Source: Erwinia aphidicola (lineage in GTDB: Bacteria; Pseudomonadota; Gammaproteobacteria; Enterobacterales; Enterobacteriaceae). Taken from it: a stretch of DNA of 64,000 bases. Below are positions 49,915 to 59,291 of this stretch, piece by piece. The position numbers and the translations under genes are program-made. The notes beneath the pieces were generated by a model, which was given only the letters and a program-made list of their open reading frames with translations, did not search any database and was not told where the DNA came from. The DNA lies in assembly GCF_014773485.1 (NCBI RefSeq), contig NZ_JACXBP010000009.1:275141-339140 (forward strand), read 5' to 3'. Within the stretch, counting starts at the first letter, position 1; each line of letters opens with the position of its first letter.

Positions 49915-51391
49915 TCCGATTCTGGCTATCGACGGCTACAAAACCTCACATCGCGAACAGTACCCGGCGGGAACCAACCGCGTGTACAGCAACTTTACCC
50001 CGCGTGGGAACCGGTATTTCCACTCGCCGCTGGCGGATGATGCCCTGGTGTTTTTCGGCCTGCAGGGTTTTTTACAGTGGTTTATGGTCGATTTGTTTAA
50101 TGACAAATTTTTTGCTCAGCCGGAAGAGCAGGTAGTGTGTGAGTATCAGCAGCTGATGGACAGCTACCTGGGTAAAAATAGCGTCAGCGTGGAGCATATC
50201 CGCGCACTGCATCGCCTAGGCTATTTGCCGCTGGCGATCAAAAGCCTGGACGAGGGCAGTAAAGTGTCGATGAAAATTCCGGTACTGACCATCACCAATA
50301 CCGTGGATGAGTTTTTCTGGCTGGTTAACTACCTTGAGAGCGTGATGTCGGCAGAGCTGTGGAAGTCCTCCACCAATGCGACCGTGGCGCACCACTATCG
50401 CCAGATTTGTCAGCTGTGGGCGGAACGTACCTGTGACGATATGACACATGTCGATTTTCAGTGTCATGACTTCTCATTCCGCGGCATGTCAGGCCTGCAC
50501 GATGCTGCACAGTCGGGGGTTGGCCACCTGCTGAGTTTTACCGGAACTGACAGCCTGCCTTCTGTCCTCTATGCACAACAATATTACCGCCCGGCAGAAG
50601 GGACGTTTATTGCCGGGAGTATTCCCGCCACCGAGCACAGCGTGATGTGCATGGGGGAGCAGCAGGGTGAGATCGCTACCTTCCGTCGTCTGCTGACGGA
50701 GCTTTATCCGACCGGGTTTGTGTCGGTGGTGTCGGATACCTGGGATTACTGGAAGGTGCTGACCGAATACAGCCGTGAGCTCAAACCCGAGATCGTGGCG
50801 CGTGAAGGCCGTCTGGTGTTCCGCCCTGACAGCGGTGACCCGGTGGAAATACTGTGCGGCAGCGGCGACGATGCCGACCGCGATCCGGCTCGCAGCGCAC
50901 AGCAGAAAGGGTCGGTCGAAGTGCTGTGGGAGATCTTCGGCGGCACGGTCAATGCCAGGGGCTACAAGGTGCTGGACCCGCACGTGGGTCTGATCTACGG
51001 CGACTCGATTACCCTCGAGCGTGCCAATCAGATCCTGAGTCGTCTGGAGGCCAAAGGCTTTGCCAGCAGCAATGTGGTGTTCGGCGTCGGGTCTTATACG
51101 TACCAGTACAACACGCGTGACACCTTTGGTTTCGCCATGAAAGCGACGTATGGCGAAGTGCACGGAGAGGGGCGTGAGATCTTCAAACAGCCGAAAACCG
51201 ACAACGGCATGAAAAACTCTGCGCGCGGTCTGTTACGGGTGGAAAAAGATGATGAAGGGAAATACCGGCTGCTGGACGGTCAGAGCTGGCAGCAGGAGCA
51301 GGGCGGGGAACTGAAAATCCGTTTCCTGGATGGAAAACTGTATAACGTGGAGGATCTGACCACGCTGCGTCAGCGTCTGGCAGCGCAGTAG
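49904..51391 (+). CDS. nadV: Nicotinamide phosphoribosyltransferase
   Basis: 495 residues, the size of bacterial and animal NAMPT; joins nicotinamide and PRPP to give NMN. Conserved blocks: NPILAIDGYKTSHREQYP, DFSFRGMSG (nicotinamide pocket), PATEHSVM (catalytic His), VSDTWDYWK and RPDSGDPVEIL (phosphoribose site). NadD/NadR encoded elsewhere would adenylate NMN. Coupled to the PRPP synthetase gene and under the same NrtR operators. E. coli lacks this gene, so it is accessory. Confidence 0.95.
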   Translation: MQINPILAIDGYKTSHREQYPAGTNRVYSNFTPRGNRYFHSPLADDALVFFGLQGFLQWFMVDLFNDKFFAQPEEQVVCEYQQLMDSYLGKNSVSVEHIRALHRLGYLPLAIKSLDEGSKVSMKIPVLTITNTVDEFFWLVNYLESVMSAELWKSSTNATVAHHYRQICQLWAERTCDDMTHVDFQCHDFSFRGMSGLHDAAQSGVGHLLSFTGTDSLPSVLYAQQYYRPAEGTFIAGSIPATEHSVMCMGEQQGEIATFRRLLTELYPTGFVSVVSDTWDYWKVLTEYSRELKPEIVAREGRLVFRPDSGDPVEILCGSGDDADRDPARSAQQKGSVEVLWEIFGGTVNARGYKVLDPHVGLIYGDSITLERANQILSRLEAKGFASSNVVFGVGSYTYQYNTRDTFGFAMKATYGEVHGEGREIFKQPKTDNGMKNSARGLLRVEKDDEGKYRLLDGQSWQQEQGGELKIRFLDGKLYNVEDLTTLRQRLAAQ

Positions 51392-51406
51392 CGGGATGCG
51401 GGATTC

Positions 51407-51482
51407 GGGTCGGGCATGCCCGACCCCTACGAATGCGCTATTCCGGCAAATCAGTGTCCCAGGGGCGTGGCATGCCGCGCCC
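51407..51482. repeat. Pair of GTAG/CTAC-family palindromes between nadV and yheS
   Basis: Unit a GGGTCGGGCATGCCCGACCC (51407-51426) then CTACG, identical to the trpS copy. Unit b GGGCGTGGCATGCCGCGCCC (51463-51482), palindromic except one G-T pair. The 102-base gap between these convergent genes holds nothing else. Confidence 0.85.
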
Positions 51483-51493
51483 GAACTGCTGCA

Positions 51494-53395
51494 TCAGGCG
51501 TTGATGATCGACTCTAACTCTTCCTGCGCTGCCAGCCATTCCATCTCACACTCTTCTAAGGCCGATTTCGCCGTTGCCTGCTGCTGCAGCGCCGCAGTGA
51601 GGTCGGCTTTGCGTGCTTGCTCGTAGATGGCGCTGTCGGAGAGCTTCCCTTCGGCCGCGCTCAGCTCGGCGTTATGCTTCTCCATCTGCTTTTCCAGCTT
51701 CTCAATCTGCTTGCGCAGCGGCTGAGTCTGGGTGCGCAGCTCCGCTTCCCGGCGCTTTTGGTCCTTGCGCGCCTGAGCGCTATTGGCGCTGTCGGCTTTT
51801 GGCGCGGCATCGGCCACTGTCTGCTTCTGCAGGTCGCTCAGCCACTGCTGATAATCTTCCAGGTCGCCTTCAAATGCTTCCACTTTCCCGTCGTGTACCA
51901 GGTAGAGATCGTCGGTGGTCGAACGCAGCAGGTGGCGGTCGTGCGAGACAACAACCAGCGCGCCTTCGAAGTCAATCAGCGCCTCAGTCAGCGCCTGGCG
52001 CATATCAAGGTCAAGGTGGTTGGTGGGTTCATCCAGCAGCAGCAGGTTCGGGCGCTGCCAGACGATCAGCGCCAGCACCAGCCGGGCTTTCTCGCCGCCG
52101 GAAAAACGGCGGGTCTCTTCGCTGACTTTATCGCCCTGGAAGCCAAAGCCGCCGAGGTAGTCGCGCAGCTGCTGCTCCAGCACTTTCGGTGCGAGGCGCA
52201 CCAGATGCTGGATCGGCGATTCGTCAGCGCGCAGGAACTCCAGCTGATGCTGAGCGAAGTAGCCGAGCTTGATGCCTTTCGCTAAGCCAATGTCGCCCTG
52301 TAATGGCGCCAGCTCGCCCGCCAGTAGTTTGATCAGCGTGGATTTACCCGCGCCGTTGCGCCCCAGCAGGCCAATGCGCGAGCCGGGAACCAGGTTGAGC
52401 TTGATCGAGTTAAGGATTTTACGATCGCCATAACCGGCGCTGACTTTTTCCATCTTCAGCAGTGGGTTCGGCAGGTTTTCAGGTGCGCGGAAGCTAAAGG
52501 TAAAGGGGTTGTCGACGTGCGCCGGGGCGATCAGCTCCATGCGCTCCAGCATTTTAATACGGCTCTGAGCCTGTTTTGCCTTGGTGGCTTTGGCCTTAAA
52601 GCGCTCAATGAAACTTTGCAGGTGCGCGACTTTCAGCTGCTGGTTTTCAAACATCGACTGCTGCTGCGAGAGTTTAGTGGCGCGCTGGATCTCGAACGAG
52701 CTGTAGTTGCCGGTGTACTCAAAAATTGACTGCTGTTCGATATGCAGAATTTTATCCACCACCGGATCGAGGAAGTCGCGGTCGTGGGAGATCAGGATCA
52801 GCGTGCCGGTATAGCTTTTCAGCCAGCGCTCCAGCCAGATCACCGCATCAAGATCGAGGTGGTTAGTTGGCTCATCGAGCAGCAGCAGGTCGGAACGGCA
52901 AATCAGCGCCTGGGCGAGGTTAAGGCGCATGCGCCAGCCGCCCGAGAAGTCGCTGACCGGGCGCTGCAGCTGTTCCTGGGTGAATCCAAGGCCGTCCAGC
53001 AGGCTGGCAGCGCGTGACTGAATGGTCCATGCCTGCACCGCATCGAGCTTGCCGTGCAGCGTAGCGATGGCGTGACCATCGTCTATCTCATTCGCGTGCG
53101 CTAATTCAGACTCAAGCTGACGAAATTCGCGGTCGCCGTCGATAACATACTCAATGGCGGGAATATCCAGTGCCGGGGTCTCTTGATTGACCCACGCCAG
53201 TGACCAGTTTCCCGGATAGTTGAAACTGCCCGCGTCGGCGCTTATCTCGTTTTTCAGCAGCGCCAGCAGGGTCGATTTGCCGCAGCCATTCTTACCCACC
53301 AGGCCCACTTTTTGGCCGGGGTTAATGGTTGCGGTCGCGTTGTCGAGCAGGACGTGGACACCGCGACGGATTTGTAATGCAGAGAATACAATCAT
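51494..53395 (-). CDS. yheS: ABC-F family ATPase YheS
   Basis: 633 residues with two ABC domains and no membrane segments. Walker A GLVGKNGCGKST and GLLGRNGAGKST, signatures FSGGWRMRLNLAQAL and FSGGEKARLVLAL, Walker B LLLLDEPTNHLDLD in both. A basic linker lies between them and a coiled-coil C-terminus (TQPLRKQIEKLEKQMEKHN) follows. ABC-F proteins act on the ribosomal E site; YheS is reported to relieve certain arrest peptides. Divergent from kefG. Confidence 0.96.
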   Translation of the reverse strand: MIVFSALQIRRGVHVLLDNATATINPGQKVGLVGKNGCGKSTLLALLKNEISADAGSFNYPGNWSLAWVNQETPALDIPAIEYVIDGDREFRQLESELAHANEIDDGHAIATLHGKLDAVQAWTIQSRAASLLDGLGFTQEQLQRPVSDFSGGWRMRLNLAQALICRSDLLLLDEPTNHLDLDAVIWLERWLKSYTGTLILISHDRDFLDPVVDKILHIEQQSIFEYTGNYSSFEIQRATKLSQQQSMFENQQLKVAHLQSFIERFKAKATKAKQAQSRIKMLERMELIAPAHVDNPFTFSFRAPENLPNPLLKMEKVSAGYGDRKILNSIKLNLVPGSRIGLLGRNGAGKSTLIKLLAGELAPLQGDIGLAKGIKLGYFAQHQLEFLRADESPIQHLVRLAPKVLEQQLRDYLGGFGFQGDKVSEETRRFSGGEKARLVLALIVWQRPNLLLLDEPTNHLDLDMRQALTEALIDFEGALVVVSHDRHLLRSTTDDLYLVHDGKVEAFEGDLEDYQQWLSDLQKQTVADAAPKADSANSAQARKDQKRREAELRTQTQPLRKQIEKLEKQMEKHNAELSAAEGKLSDSAIYEQARKADLTAALQQQATAKSALEECEMEWLAAQEELESIINA

Positions 53396-53517
53396 AAGCG
53401 CCGTAAGTTCAGAGTATGTTAAATTAAGCCATCATAATCAGTTTTCGGAATCAAACAGTTCCGTTGCGTCGAGCATGGTAGCGGAAATCACCCGCCATGA
53501 CGACGATTTGGAGGGGA

Positions 53518-54072
53518 ATGATGTCGCAGCCGCCTAAAGTCCTGCTGTTGTACGCCCACCCGGAGTCTCAGGATTCGATTGCCAATCGCGTTTTGCTTCA
53601 GCCGGCCAGAAATCTGGACAATGTGACGGTCCACGACCTGTATGCACACTATCCGGATTTTTTTATCGATATTCATCACGAGCAACAGCTGCTGCGTGAA
53701 CATCAAATCATTGTTTTCCAGCACCCGCTTTACACTTATAGCTGCCCGGCGCTGCTGAAAGAGTGGCTGGATCGCGTGCTGTCGCGCGGCTTTGCCAGCG
53801 GCGTGGGCGGTAACGTGCTGGAAGGAAAATACTGGCGCAGCGTGATCACCACCGGTGAACCGGAGGCCGCCTACCATCAGGAGGGGCTGAACCGTTATCC
53901 GATGTCGGACATTATGCGCCCGTTCGAACTGACGGCGCAGATGTGCAGCATGCACTGGCTGACGCCGATGATTATCTACTGGGCGCGCCGCCAGTCTGCC
54001 GACGTGATGAACAATTATGCCCGCGCCTATGGCGACTGGCTGGCCAATCCGCTGCCCCATGGAGGAGTTTAG
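53518..54072 (+). CDS. kefG: KefB ancillary flavoprotein KefG
   Basis: 184-residue flavodoxin-like quinone oxidoreductase needed for full KefB activity. Markers: [14 protein letters not shown] (FMN loop), [18 protein letters not shown], and [19 protein letters not shown] 53518 (or the next codon) is preceded by GAGG; the frame from 53497 is seven codons longer without support. The kefB ATG follows its stop directly. Confidence 0.96.
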   Translation: MMSQPPKVLLLYAHPESQDSIANRVLLQPARNLDNVTVHDLYAHYPDFFIDIHHEQQLLREHQIIVFQHPLYTYSCPALLKEWLDRVLSRGFASGVGGNVLEGKYWRSVITTGEPEAAYHQEGLNRYPMSDIMRPFELTAQMCSMHWLTPMIIYWARRQSADVMNNYARAYGDWLANPLPHGGV

Positions 54073-55878
54073 ATGGAAGGACAAAGCCTCCTGACCGCCG
54101 GTGTTGTTTACCTGTTTGCGGCGGTGATTGCGGTGCCGATTGCGGCCCGTCTTGGCATCGGTGCGGTGTTGGGGTATCTGCTCGCGGGGATTGCCATTGG
54201 TCCCTGGGGACTGGGCTTTATCAGCGACGTAGACGAGATCCTGCACTTCTCCGAGCTTGGCGTGGTGTTCCTGATGTTTATCATCGGGCTGGAGCTGAAA
54301 CCGTCGAAACTGTGGGAGCTGCGGCGCTCAATATTTGGCGTCGGTGCGGCGCAGGTGATCCTGAGCGCCGCGGTGCTCGGCGGCCTGCTGCTGCTGACCG
54401 ACTTCTCCTGGCAGGCGGCCGCTATCGGCGGCATCGGGCTGGCGATGTCATCCACCGCGATGGCCTTACAGCTAATGCGCGATAAAGGCATGAACCACAA
54501 TGAATCCGGGCAGCTCGGCTTCTCGGTGCTGCTGTTCCAGGACCTGGCGGTGATCCCGGCGCTGGCGCTGGTGCCGTTACTGGCCGGCGGCGACAGTGGT
54601 CATACCGACTGGATGAAGGTGGGCATGAAGGTGCTGGCCTTTGGCGGCATGCTGATCGGCGGGCGCTATCTGCTGCGGCCGATTTTCCGCTTTATTGCCG
54701 CTTCCGGCGTGCGCGAAGTGTTTACCGCCGCGGCGCTGCTGCTGGTGCTTGGCTCGGCACTGTTCATGGATGCGCTCGGGCTGTCGATGGCGCTCGGTAC
54801 CTTTATTGCCGGTATCCTGCTGGCGGAAAGTGAATATCGCCACGAGCTGGAAATCGCGATTGATCCGTTTAAAGGCTTGCTGCTGGGGCTGTTCTTTATT
54901 TCGGTCGGCATGGCGCTTAACCTCGGCGTGCTCTATACCCATATTGTTGAGATCCTCGCCGGAGTGGTGATTCTGGTCGCGGTGAAGGTGGCGGTGCTGT
55001 ATCTGCTGTCGCGCATCTACGGCCTGCGCAGCTCCGAACGGCTGCAGTTCTCCACGGTGCTTAGCCAGGGCGGTGAGTTTGCCTTCGTGCTGTTCTCTGC
55101 CGCTTCTTCTGCGAAGCTGTTTAGCGGGGATCAGATGCCGCTGCTGCTGGTGACGGTGACGCTGTCGATGATGACCACGCCGCTGCTGATGCAGGGCGTG
55201 GATAAAATCCTTGAACGCCGCTTCAATGAAGTGGATGACTCCGCCGAGAAGCCGTTTGTTGAAGATGATAAACCGCAGGTGATCGTGGTCGGCTTCGGTC
55301 GATTCGGTCAGGTAGTGGCGCGCCTGCTGATGGCTAACCAAAAGCGCATTACGGTGCTGGAACGCGATATCAGTGCGGTCAGCCTGATGCGCAAATATGG
55401 TTACAAGGTGTATTACGGTGATGCTACCGAACTGGAGCTATTGCGTGCCGCCGGAGCAGAAACCGCGCAGTCGATCGTGATAACCTGTAACGGCCCGGAA
55501 GATGCGATGGAGATTGTTCACCTCTGCCAGCACCATTTCCCGCATCTGCAAATTCTTGCGCGCGCCCGGGGCCGCGTTGAGGCGCACGAGCTGCTGCAGG
55601 CTGGCGTCTCGCAGTTTTCCCGTGAAACCTTCAGCAGTGCGCTGGAGCTGGGGCGCAAAACCTTGATGACGCTGGGGATGCACCCGCATCAGGCGTTCCG
55701 CGCGCAGCAGCACTTCCGCCGTCTGGATATGCGCATGCTGCGTGAGCTGATGCCGAATCACAGCGACAGCCAGCAGATCTCCAGAGTGAAAGAGGCGCGG
55801 CGCGAGCTGGAAGATATCTTCCAGGCTGAAATGCAGCACGAGAAGCGGCAGTACGACGGCTGGGATGAGGCAGATTAA
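54073..55878 (+). CDS. kefB: Glutathione-regulated potassium efflux antiporter KefB
   Basis: 601-residue CPA2 antiporter. The N-terminal domain (about 1-380) has some 12-13 transmembrane segments with [20 protein letters not shown] and the [21 protein letters not shown] block, whose QD pair is typical. The C-terminal RCK/TrkA-N domain starts [17 protein letters not shown] (about 397) and binds glutathione or its adducts. Efflux with cytoplasmic acidification protects from electrophiles. Coupled to kefG. Confidence 0.97.
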   Translation: MEGQSLLTAGVVYLFAAVIAVPIAARLGIGAVLGYLLAGIAIGPWGLGFISDVDEILHFSELGVVFLMFIIGLELKPSKLWELRRSIFGVGAAQVILSAAVLGGLLLLTDFSWQAAAIGGIGLAMSSTAMALQLMRDKGMNHNESGQLGFSVLLFQDLAVIPALALVPLLAGGDSGHTDWMKVGMKVLAFGGMLIGGRYLLRPIFRFIAASGVREVFTAAALLLVLGSALFMDALGLSMALGTFIAGILLAESEYRHELEIAIDPFKGLLLGLFFISVGMALNLGVLYTHIVEILAGVVILVAVKVAVLYLLSRIYGLRSSERLQFSTVLSQGGEFAFVLFSAASSAKLFSGDQMPLLLVTVTLSMMTTPLLMQGVDKILERRFNEVDDSAEKPFVEDDKPQVIVVGFGRFGQVVARLLMANQKRITVLERDISAVSLMRKYGYKVYYGDATELELLRAAGAETAQSIVITCNGPEDAMEIVHLCQHHFPHLQILARARGRVEAHELLQAGVSQFSRETFSSALELGRKTLMTLGMHPHQAFRAQQHFRRLDMRMLRELMPNHSDSQQISRVKEARRELEDIFQAEMQHEKRQYDGWDEAD

Positions 55879-55899
55879 TGCAATCAATCTGCCCGTTGG

Positions 55900-55970
55900 G
55901 GGCGACTTTTTTTTCCGGTCGCCCTGCTTCCGGCACAATGGGCTGACCGAAATGTAACGGCAGCTCCTGC
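55900..55970. repeat. GTAG/CTAC-family palindrome after kefB
   Basis: GGGCGAC (55900-55906) / GTCGCCC (55918-55924) with a T-rich loop; the T-run inside it may help termination of kefB. A decayed inverted partner (GGGCTGACCG... ending CTCCTGCGG) follows to about 55972. Confidence 0.65.
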
Positions 55971-55978
55971 GGAATTTA

Positions 55979-56185
55979 ATGGTGATTATGATGCGTAAAC
56001 GTTTTATCGCTGGCGCGACCTGCCCGAAATGCCAGGCTCGCGACACGCTCGCCCTGTGGCGGGAAAATAATATCGATGTGGTCGAGTGTGTGAAATGCGG
56101 TCATCAGATGCGTGAAGCCGACAAAAAGGCGCGCGAACAGGTGCGCAGCAATGAGCAGGTGATCGGAATTTTTCATCCCGAGTAG
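55979..56185 (+). CDS. yheV: YheV family zinc-ribbon protein
   Basis: 68 residues of the DUF2387 family, function unknown. A CPKC pair near residues 16-19 and a CVKCGH pair near 37-42 form a likely zinc ribbon; WRENNIDVVECVKCGHQMREA and QVIGIFHPE are conserved (E. coli YheV ends the same way). A second ATG four codons in (MRKRF) is an alternative start. Confidence 0.93.
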   Translation: MVIMMRKRFIAGATCPKCQARDTLALWRENNIDVVECVKCGHQMREADKKAREQVRSNEQVIGIFHPE

Positions 56186-56194
56186 CGTAATTGC

Positions 56195-56223
56195 ACAGCT
56201 TTTTTTAAGCTGTACAGTACAGC
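56195..56223. promoter_or_regulatory. Nested palindromes in the slyD upstream region
   Basis: Hairpin ACAGCTT (56195-56201) / AAGCTGT (56207-56213) with a T loop overlaps a perfect 7-1-7 palindrome GCTGTAC-A-GTACAGC (56209-56223). The palindrome abuts the -35 region predicted from TACAAT (56239-56244), as an operator would. Confidence 0.5.
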
Positions 56224-56256
56224 CGGGTTGAAATTCGATACAATCGGCGCCACTTA

Positions 56257-56298
56257 GAGCCCTTAGCGTTGGTAAAACAGCCAGCGAATTAAGGGCTC
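56257..56298 (+). promoter_or_regulatory. slyD leader inverted repeat
   Basis: GAGCCCTTA (56257-56265) and TAAGGGCTC (56290-56298) are exact 9-bp arms around a 24-base loop, ending 26 bases before the slyD ATG. In the mRNA they would form a stem in the leader. Confidence 0.5.
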
Positions 56299-56324
56299 AA
56301 CGCTCTCAACGGTTAGGAGTAATC

Positions 56325-56873
56325 ATGAAAGTAGCAAAAGACCTCGTGGTCAGCCTGGCATACCAGGTCCGTACAGAAGATGGTGTGTTGGTTGATGAAT
56401 CCCCGGTGAGCGCACCGCTGGACTACCTGCACGGTCATGGTTCCCTGATTTCCGGGCTGGAGAAGGCGCTGGAAAATCGTGAAGCTGGCGACAAGTTTGA
56501 TGTGAATATCGCATCAAACGATGCCTACGGCGAATACGATGAGAACCTGGTGCAGCGCGTACCGAAAGACGTATTTATGGGCGTTGACGAACTGCAGGTT
56601 GGCATGCGCTTCCTGGCAGAAACCGATCAGGGCCCGGTACCGGTTGAAATCACCGAAGTAGACGGCGACCACGTCGTGGTTGATGGTAACCACATGCTGG
56701 CCGGCCAGAACCTGAACTTCAATGTTGAAGTTGTGGCGATCCGTGCTGCGACCGAAGAAGAGCTGGCCCACGGCCACGTTCACGGCGAAGACGGTCATCA
56801 CCATGACCACGATCACGGCCATGACCACGGTCAGGGCGGTTGTGGTACTGGCGGTTGCGGCTGCAGCCACTGA
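56325..56873 (+). CDS. slyD: FKBP-type prolyl isomerase and metallochaperone SlyD
   Basis: 182 residues. The FKBP domain (1-70 and 130-150) is split by an insert-in-flap chaperone domain (about 75-125). A metal-binding tail rich in His, Asp and Cys (HGEDGHHHDHDHGHDHGQ, then GGCGTGGCGCSH) follows. It folds proline-containing proteins and delivers nickel to hydrogenase. The leader carries two inverted repeats, and a terminator follows at 56926. Confidence 0.98.
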   Translation: MKVAKDLVVSLAYQVRTEDGVLVDESPVSAPLDYLHGHGSLISGLEKALENREAGDKFDVNIASNDAYGEYDENLVQRVPKDVFMGVDELQVGMRFLAETDQGPVPVEITEVDGDHVVVDGNHMLAGQNLNFNVEVVAIRAATEEELAHGHVHGEDGHHHDHDHGHDHGQGGCGTGGCGCSH

Positions 56874-56887
56874 TCGATAACCGTGCA

Positions 56888-56918
56888 GGGGCGACCGGAA
56901 TAAAGGTCGCCCCCTACG
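56888..56918. repeat. GTAG/CTAC-family palindrome after slyD
   Basis: GGGGCGACC (56888-56896) / GGTCGCCCC (56905-56913), A-rich loop, then CTACG. It pairs with the inverted copy at 56993. Confidence 0.85.
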
Positions 56919-56925
56919 AGTCAGA

Positions 56926-56948
56926 GGCCACCTGCGGGTGGCCTTTTT
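56926..56948 (+). terminator. Terminator of slyD
   Basis: Seven-bp GGCCACC (56926-56932) / GGTGGCC (56937-56943), loop TGCG, followed by TTTTTG. Confidence 0.9.
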
Positions 56949-56992
56949 GTTTTTTACGGTTGCTGCGGGTTAAGCGACCGCGAGTCGGGCAT

Positions 56993-57016
56993 GTAGGGTC
57001 GAGGCATACCTCGACC
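56993..57016. repeat. GTAG-family palindrome at the slyX 3' end
   Basis: GTAG followed by GGTCGAGG (56997-57004) / CCTCGACC (57009-57016), loop CATA. It is six bases from the slyX stop codon and inverted to the unit at 56888. Confidence 0.85.
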
Positions 57017-57021
57017 GGGGA

Positions 57022-57240
57022 TCAGTAGTGCGGAGGCGGGGTTTCTTCGGACTGATCGGCCATTAATGACGGCGCGGCAGCCTTAAGTTTGTCGGTCAGC
57101 AGGCGCATCTGTTCACGCACGCGCGCCATCTCCAGTTCGTGCTGTACCACCGTATGGTTCAGCTCATCAATGGTCATTTCCTGAAACGCCAGTTTGCTCT
57201 CCAGCATCTCCAGCCGCTGCTCCAGCAGTGATTGTTGCAT
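57022..57240 (-). CDS. slyX: SlyX family protein
   Basis: 72-residue, almost entirely coiled-coil protein ([36 protein letters not shown]), function unknown. The Pro/Tyr end (EETPPPHY) matches the family. Convergent with slyD and divergent from fkpA, as in E. coli. Confidence 0.95.
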   Translation of the reverse strand: MQQSLLEQRLEMLESKLAFQEMTIDELNHTVVQHELEMARVREQMRLLTDKLKAAAPSLMADQSEETPPPHY

Positions 57241-57387
57241 TCTGTTTCCTCTTGTTACTACCGGGCCAGGCCCACTCCTGGCGAATTGCCCGATTCTAAC
57301 GGTAAAATGCGGGCAGAAGTAGGCGAAACGGCGTAAATTAGCCGCCAGAGGTTGAAAAGTCTTTTAACTGACTCCATTCCTGTGGTG

Positions 57388-57414
57388 AAACTTTCGGGCG
57401 AACACGTGGTCGGA
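57388..57414 (+). promoter_or_regulatory. Candidate sigma-E promoter of fkpA
   Basis: AAACTT (57388-57393), 16-base spacer, TCGGA (57410-57414), close to the sigma-E pattern GGAACTT-N16-TCTGA. fkpA is a known sigma-E gene in E. coli. A leader of about 110 bases would follow, with a GGCGAG/CTCGCC hairpin at 57435-57459. Confidence 0.5.
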
Positions 57415-57530
57415 AGTTAACTTCACTTTGTCATGGCGAGACTATTTTTTCAGCTCGCCCCCAGTTATATTTCAGGCCGCAGGCCTGCAAACGATTCCCG
57501 AGGTGAGATGCTTCGGTTTTGGAGAAATGG

Positions 57531-58364
57531 ATGAAATCACTGTTTAAAGTCACATTGTTAGCTACCACGATGGCCGTTGCGCTGAATGCCCCGCTGGCAA
57601 TGGCTGCCGACGCCGCTCAGGCTAAGCCAGCAGCAGCACCGCAGCAGGCTCCTAAAAATGCCGCCTTCAAAAATGACGACCAGCAGTCTGCATATGCGCT
57701 GGGTGCATCTTTGGGCCGCTACATGGAGAACTCCCTGAAGGAACAGGAAAAACTGGGCATCACCCTGGATAAAACTCAGCTGATCGCCGGCGTTCAGGAT
57801 GCGTTTGCTGGTAAGAGCAAACTCTCTGACCAGGAGATCGAGCAGACGCTGCAGTCCTTCGAAGGCCGTGTGAAGGGTGCCGCTCAGGCGAAGATGGAAA
57901 AAGATGCGACAGAAAACGCCAGCAAAGGTGACGCTTACGCGGCTAAATTCGCTAAAGAGAAAGGCGTGAAGAAAACCGAATCCGGTCTGCTCTACCAGGT
58001 AGAGAAAGAAGGAACCGGCAGCGCGCCGACTGACAGCGATACCGTTGTAGTGAACTACAAAGGGACGCTGATCGACGGCACCGAGTTCGATAACTCTTAC
58101 ACCCGCGGCGAGCCGCTGTCATTCCGTCTGGATGGTGTTATCCCTGGCTGGACTGAAGGCCTGAAGCACGTGAAGAAAGGCGGCAAAATTAAGCTGGTGA
58201 TCCCACCGAACCTGGCTTACGGCAAAAATGGCGTTCCGGGTATTCCGGCTAACTCCACGCTGGTATTCGACGTTGAGCTGCTGGACATCAAAGCGGCGGC
58301 GAAAGCCGATGCCGCACCAGCCCCGGCTGCACCAGCCGCTGGTGATGCCAAAGCTAAGCAGTAA
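57531..58364 (+). CDS. fkpA: Periplasmic FKBP-type prolyl isomerase and chaperone FkpA
   Basis: 277 residues: signal peptide ending near LAMAADA (cleavage about 25), an N-terminal dimerising helical domain (about 45-140, SAYALGASLGRYMENSLKEQ), and an FKBP domain with VVVNYKGTLIDGTEFDNSY, GVIPGWTEGL and IPPNLAYG. The C-terminus is an Ala/Lys-rich tail. ATG 57531 (MKSLFKV) is preceded by GGAG and matches the family; ATG 57519 is four codons earlier. Confidence 0.97.
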   Translation: MKSLFKVTLLATTMAVALNAPLAMAADAAQAKPAAAPQQAPKNAAFKNDDQQSAYALGASLGRYMENSLKEQEKLGITLDKTQLIAGVQDAFAGKSKLSDQEIEQTLQSFEGRVKGAAQAKMEKDATENASKGDAYAAKFAKEKGVKKTESGLLYQVEKEGTGSAPTDSDTVVVNYKGTLIDGTEFDNSYTRGEPLSFRLDGVIPGWTEGLKHVKKGGKIKLVIPPNLAYGKNGVPGIPANSTLVFDVELLDIKAAAKADAAPAPAAPAAGDAKAKQ

Positions 58365-58373
58365 TGCCTGCCA

Positions 58374-58400
58374 CCGCCACCTTCGGGTGGCGGTTTTGTT
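58374..58400 (+). terminator. Terminator of fkpA
   Basis: CCGCCACC (58374-58381) / GGTGGCGG (58386-58393), stable TTCG loop, followed by TTTTGTTT. Confidence 0.95.
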
Positions 58401-58568
58401 TCCACCACCTGCACAGCTATTCCCCTGCTTTTTGCGTTAGATTGCATTTCACGACAAAGGTTGGGACACGCCTTTCCCATATTTGCTAGACTATCCGGCG
58501 CGCATTTAATAAGAATGAGTCTGCCCTTGCGCCGTGTGACAGGCTCTGGTCAAAGGGTGGTGTCGTCA

Positions 58569-59291
58569 ATGTCTAATTCACTGTTCTCCGGTGACGTCGC
58601 GGATTTGGAGCTGCTTGAACAGCACCCATTCACCGCCGGGGATTTCGAAATTCTCAAATCTTACGAAGCTGTTGTTGATGGCCTGGCGATGCTTATCGGT
58701 TCGCACTGCGAGATCGTGCTGCACTCGCTGGAAGACCTGAAGTGCTCGGCGGTGCGTATTGCCAACGGTGAACATACCGGGCGCAAAATAGGCTCGCCAA
58801 TCACCGATCTCGCGCTGCGCATGCTGCACGATATGACGGGTGCTGACAGTAATGTCTCGAAAGCCTACTTTACCCGTGCCAAAAGCGGCGTGCTGATGAA
58901 GTCGGTGACCATTGCTATCCGCAATCGCGAACAGCGGGTGATCGGCCTGCTGTGCATCAATATGAACCTTGATGTCCCGTTCTCGCAGATTATGGCGACT
59001 TTCATGCCGCCTGAAACGCAGGAGGTGGCCTCCTCAGTCAATTTCGCCTCCTCGGTGGAAGACCTGGTGATGCAGACGCTGGAATTCTCGATTGAAGAAG
59101 TCAGCGCCGATCGCAATGTGTCCAACAACGCCAAGAATCGCCAAATCGTGCTCAATCTGTATGAGAAAGGCATCTTTGATATCAAAGATGCGATTAACCA
59201 GGTGGCGGATCGCCTGAATATCTCCAAGCACACGGTCTATCTTTACATTCGCCAGTTCAAAAATGGCGATTTCCACGGCCAGGATAAGTAA
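58569..59291 (+). CDS. yheO: YheO family transcriptional regulator (PAS-like plus HTH)
   Basis: 240 residues. The N-terminal PAS-like sensor (about 20-135) holds [31 protein letters not shown] and [15 protein letters not shown]. The C-terminal [24 protein letters not shown] (in two parts) is a clear helix-turn-helix. Ligand unknown. ATG 58569 gives the family length; in-frame ATGs at 58461 and 58515 add unsupported residues. Its TAA overlaps the tusD ATG, tying it to tRNA thiolation genes. Confidence 0.93.
   Translation: MSNSLFSGDVADLELLEQHPFTAGDFEILKSYEAVVDGLAMLIGSHCEIVLHSLEDLKCSAVRIANGEHTGRKIGSPITDLALRMLHDMTGADSNVSKAYFTRAKSGVLMKSVTIAIRNREQRVIGLLCINMNLDVPFSQIMATFMPPETQEVASSVNFASSVEDLVMQTLEFSIEEVSADRNVSNNAKNRQIVLNLYEKGIFDIKDAINQVADRLNISKHTVYLYIRQFKNGDFHGQDK

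Noticed and set aside
54577..55341. 254-codon minus-strand frame opposite kefB, rich in His/Gln
   Set aside because: Low-complexity antisense shadow of membrane-protein codons.
56209..56223. LexA box at slyD
   Set aside because: CTGT and ACAG are separated by 5 bases rather than the 8 needed for LexA.
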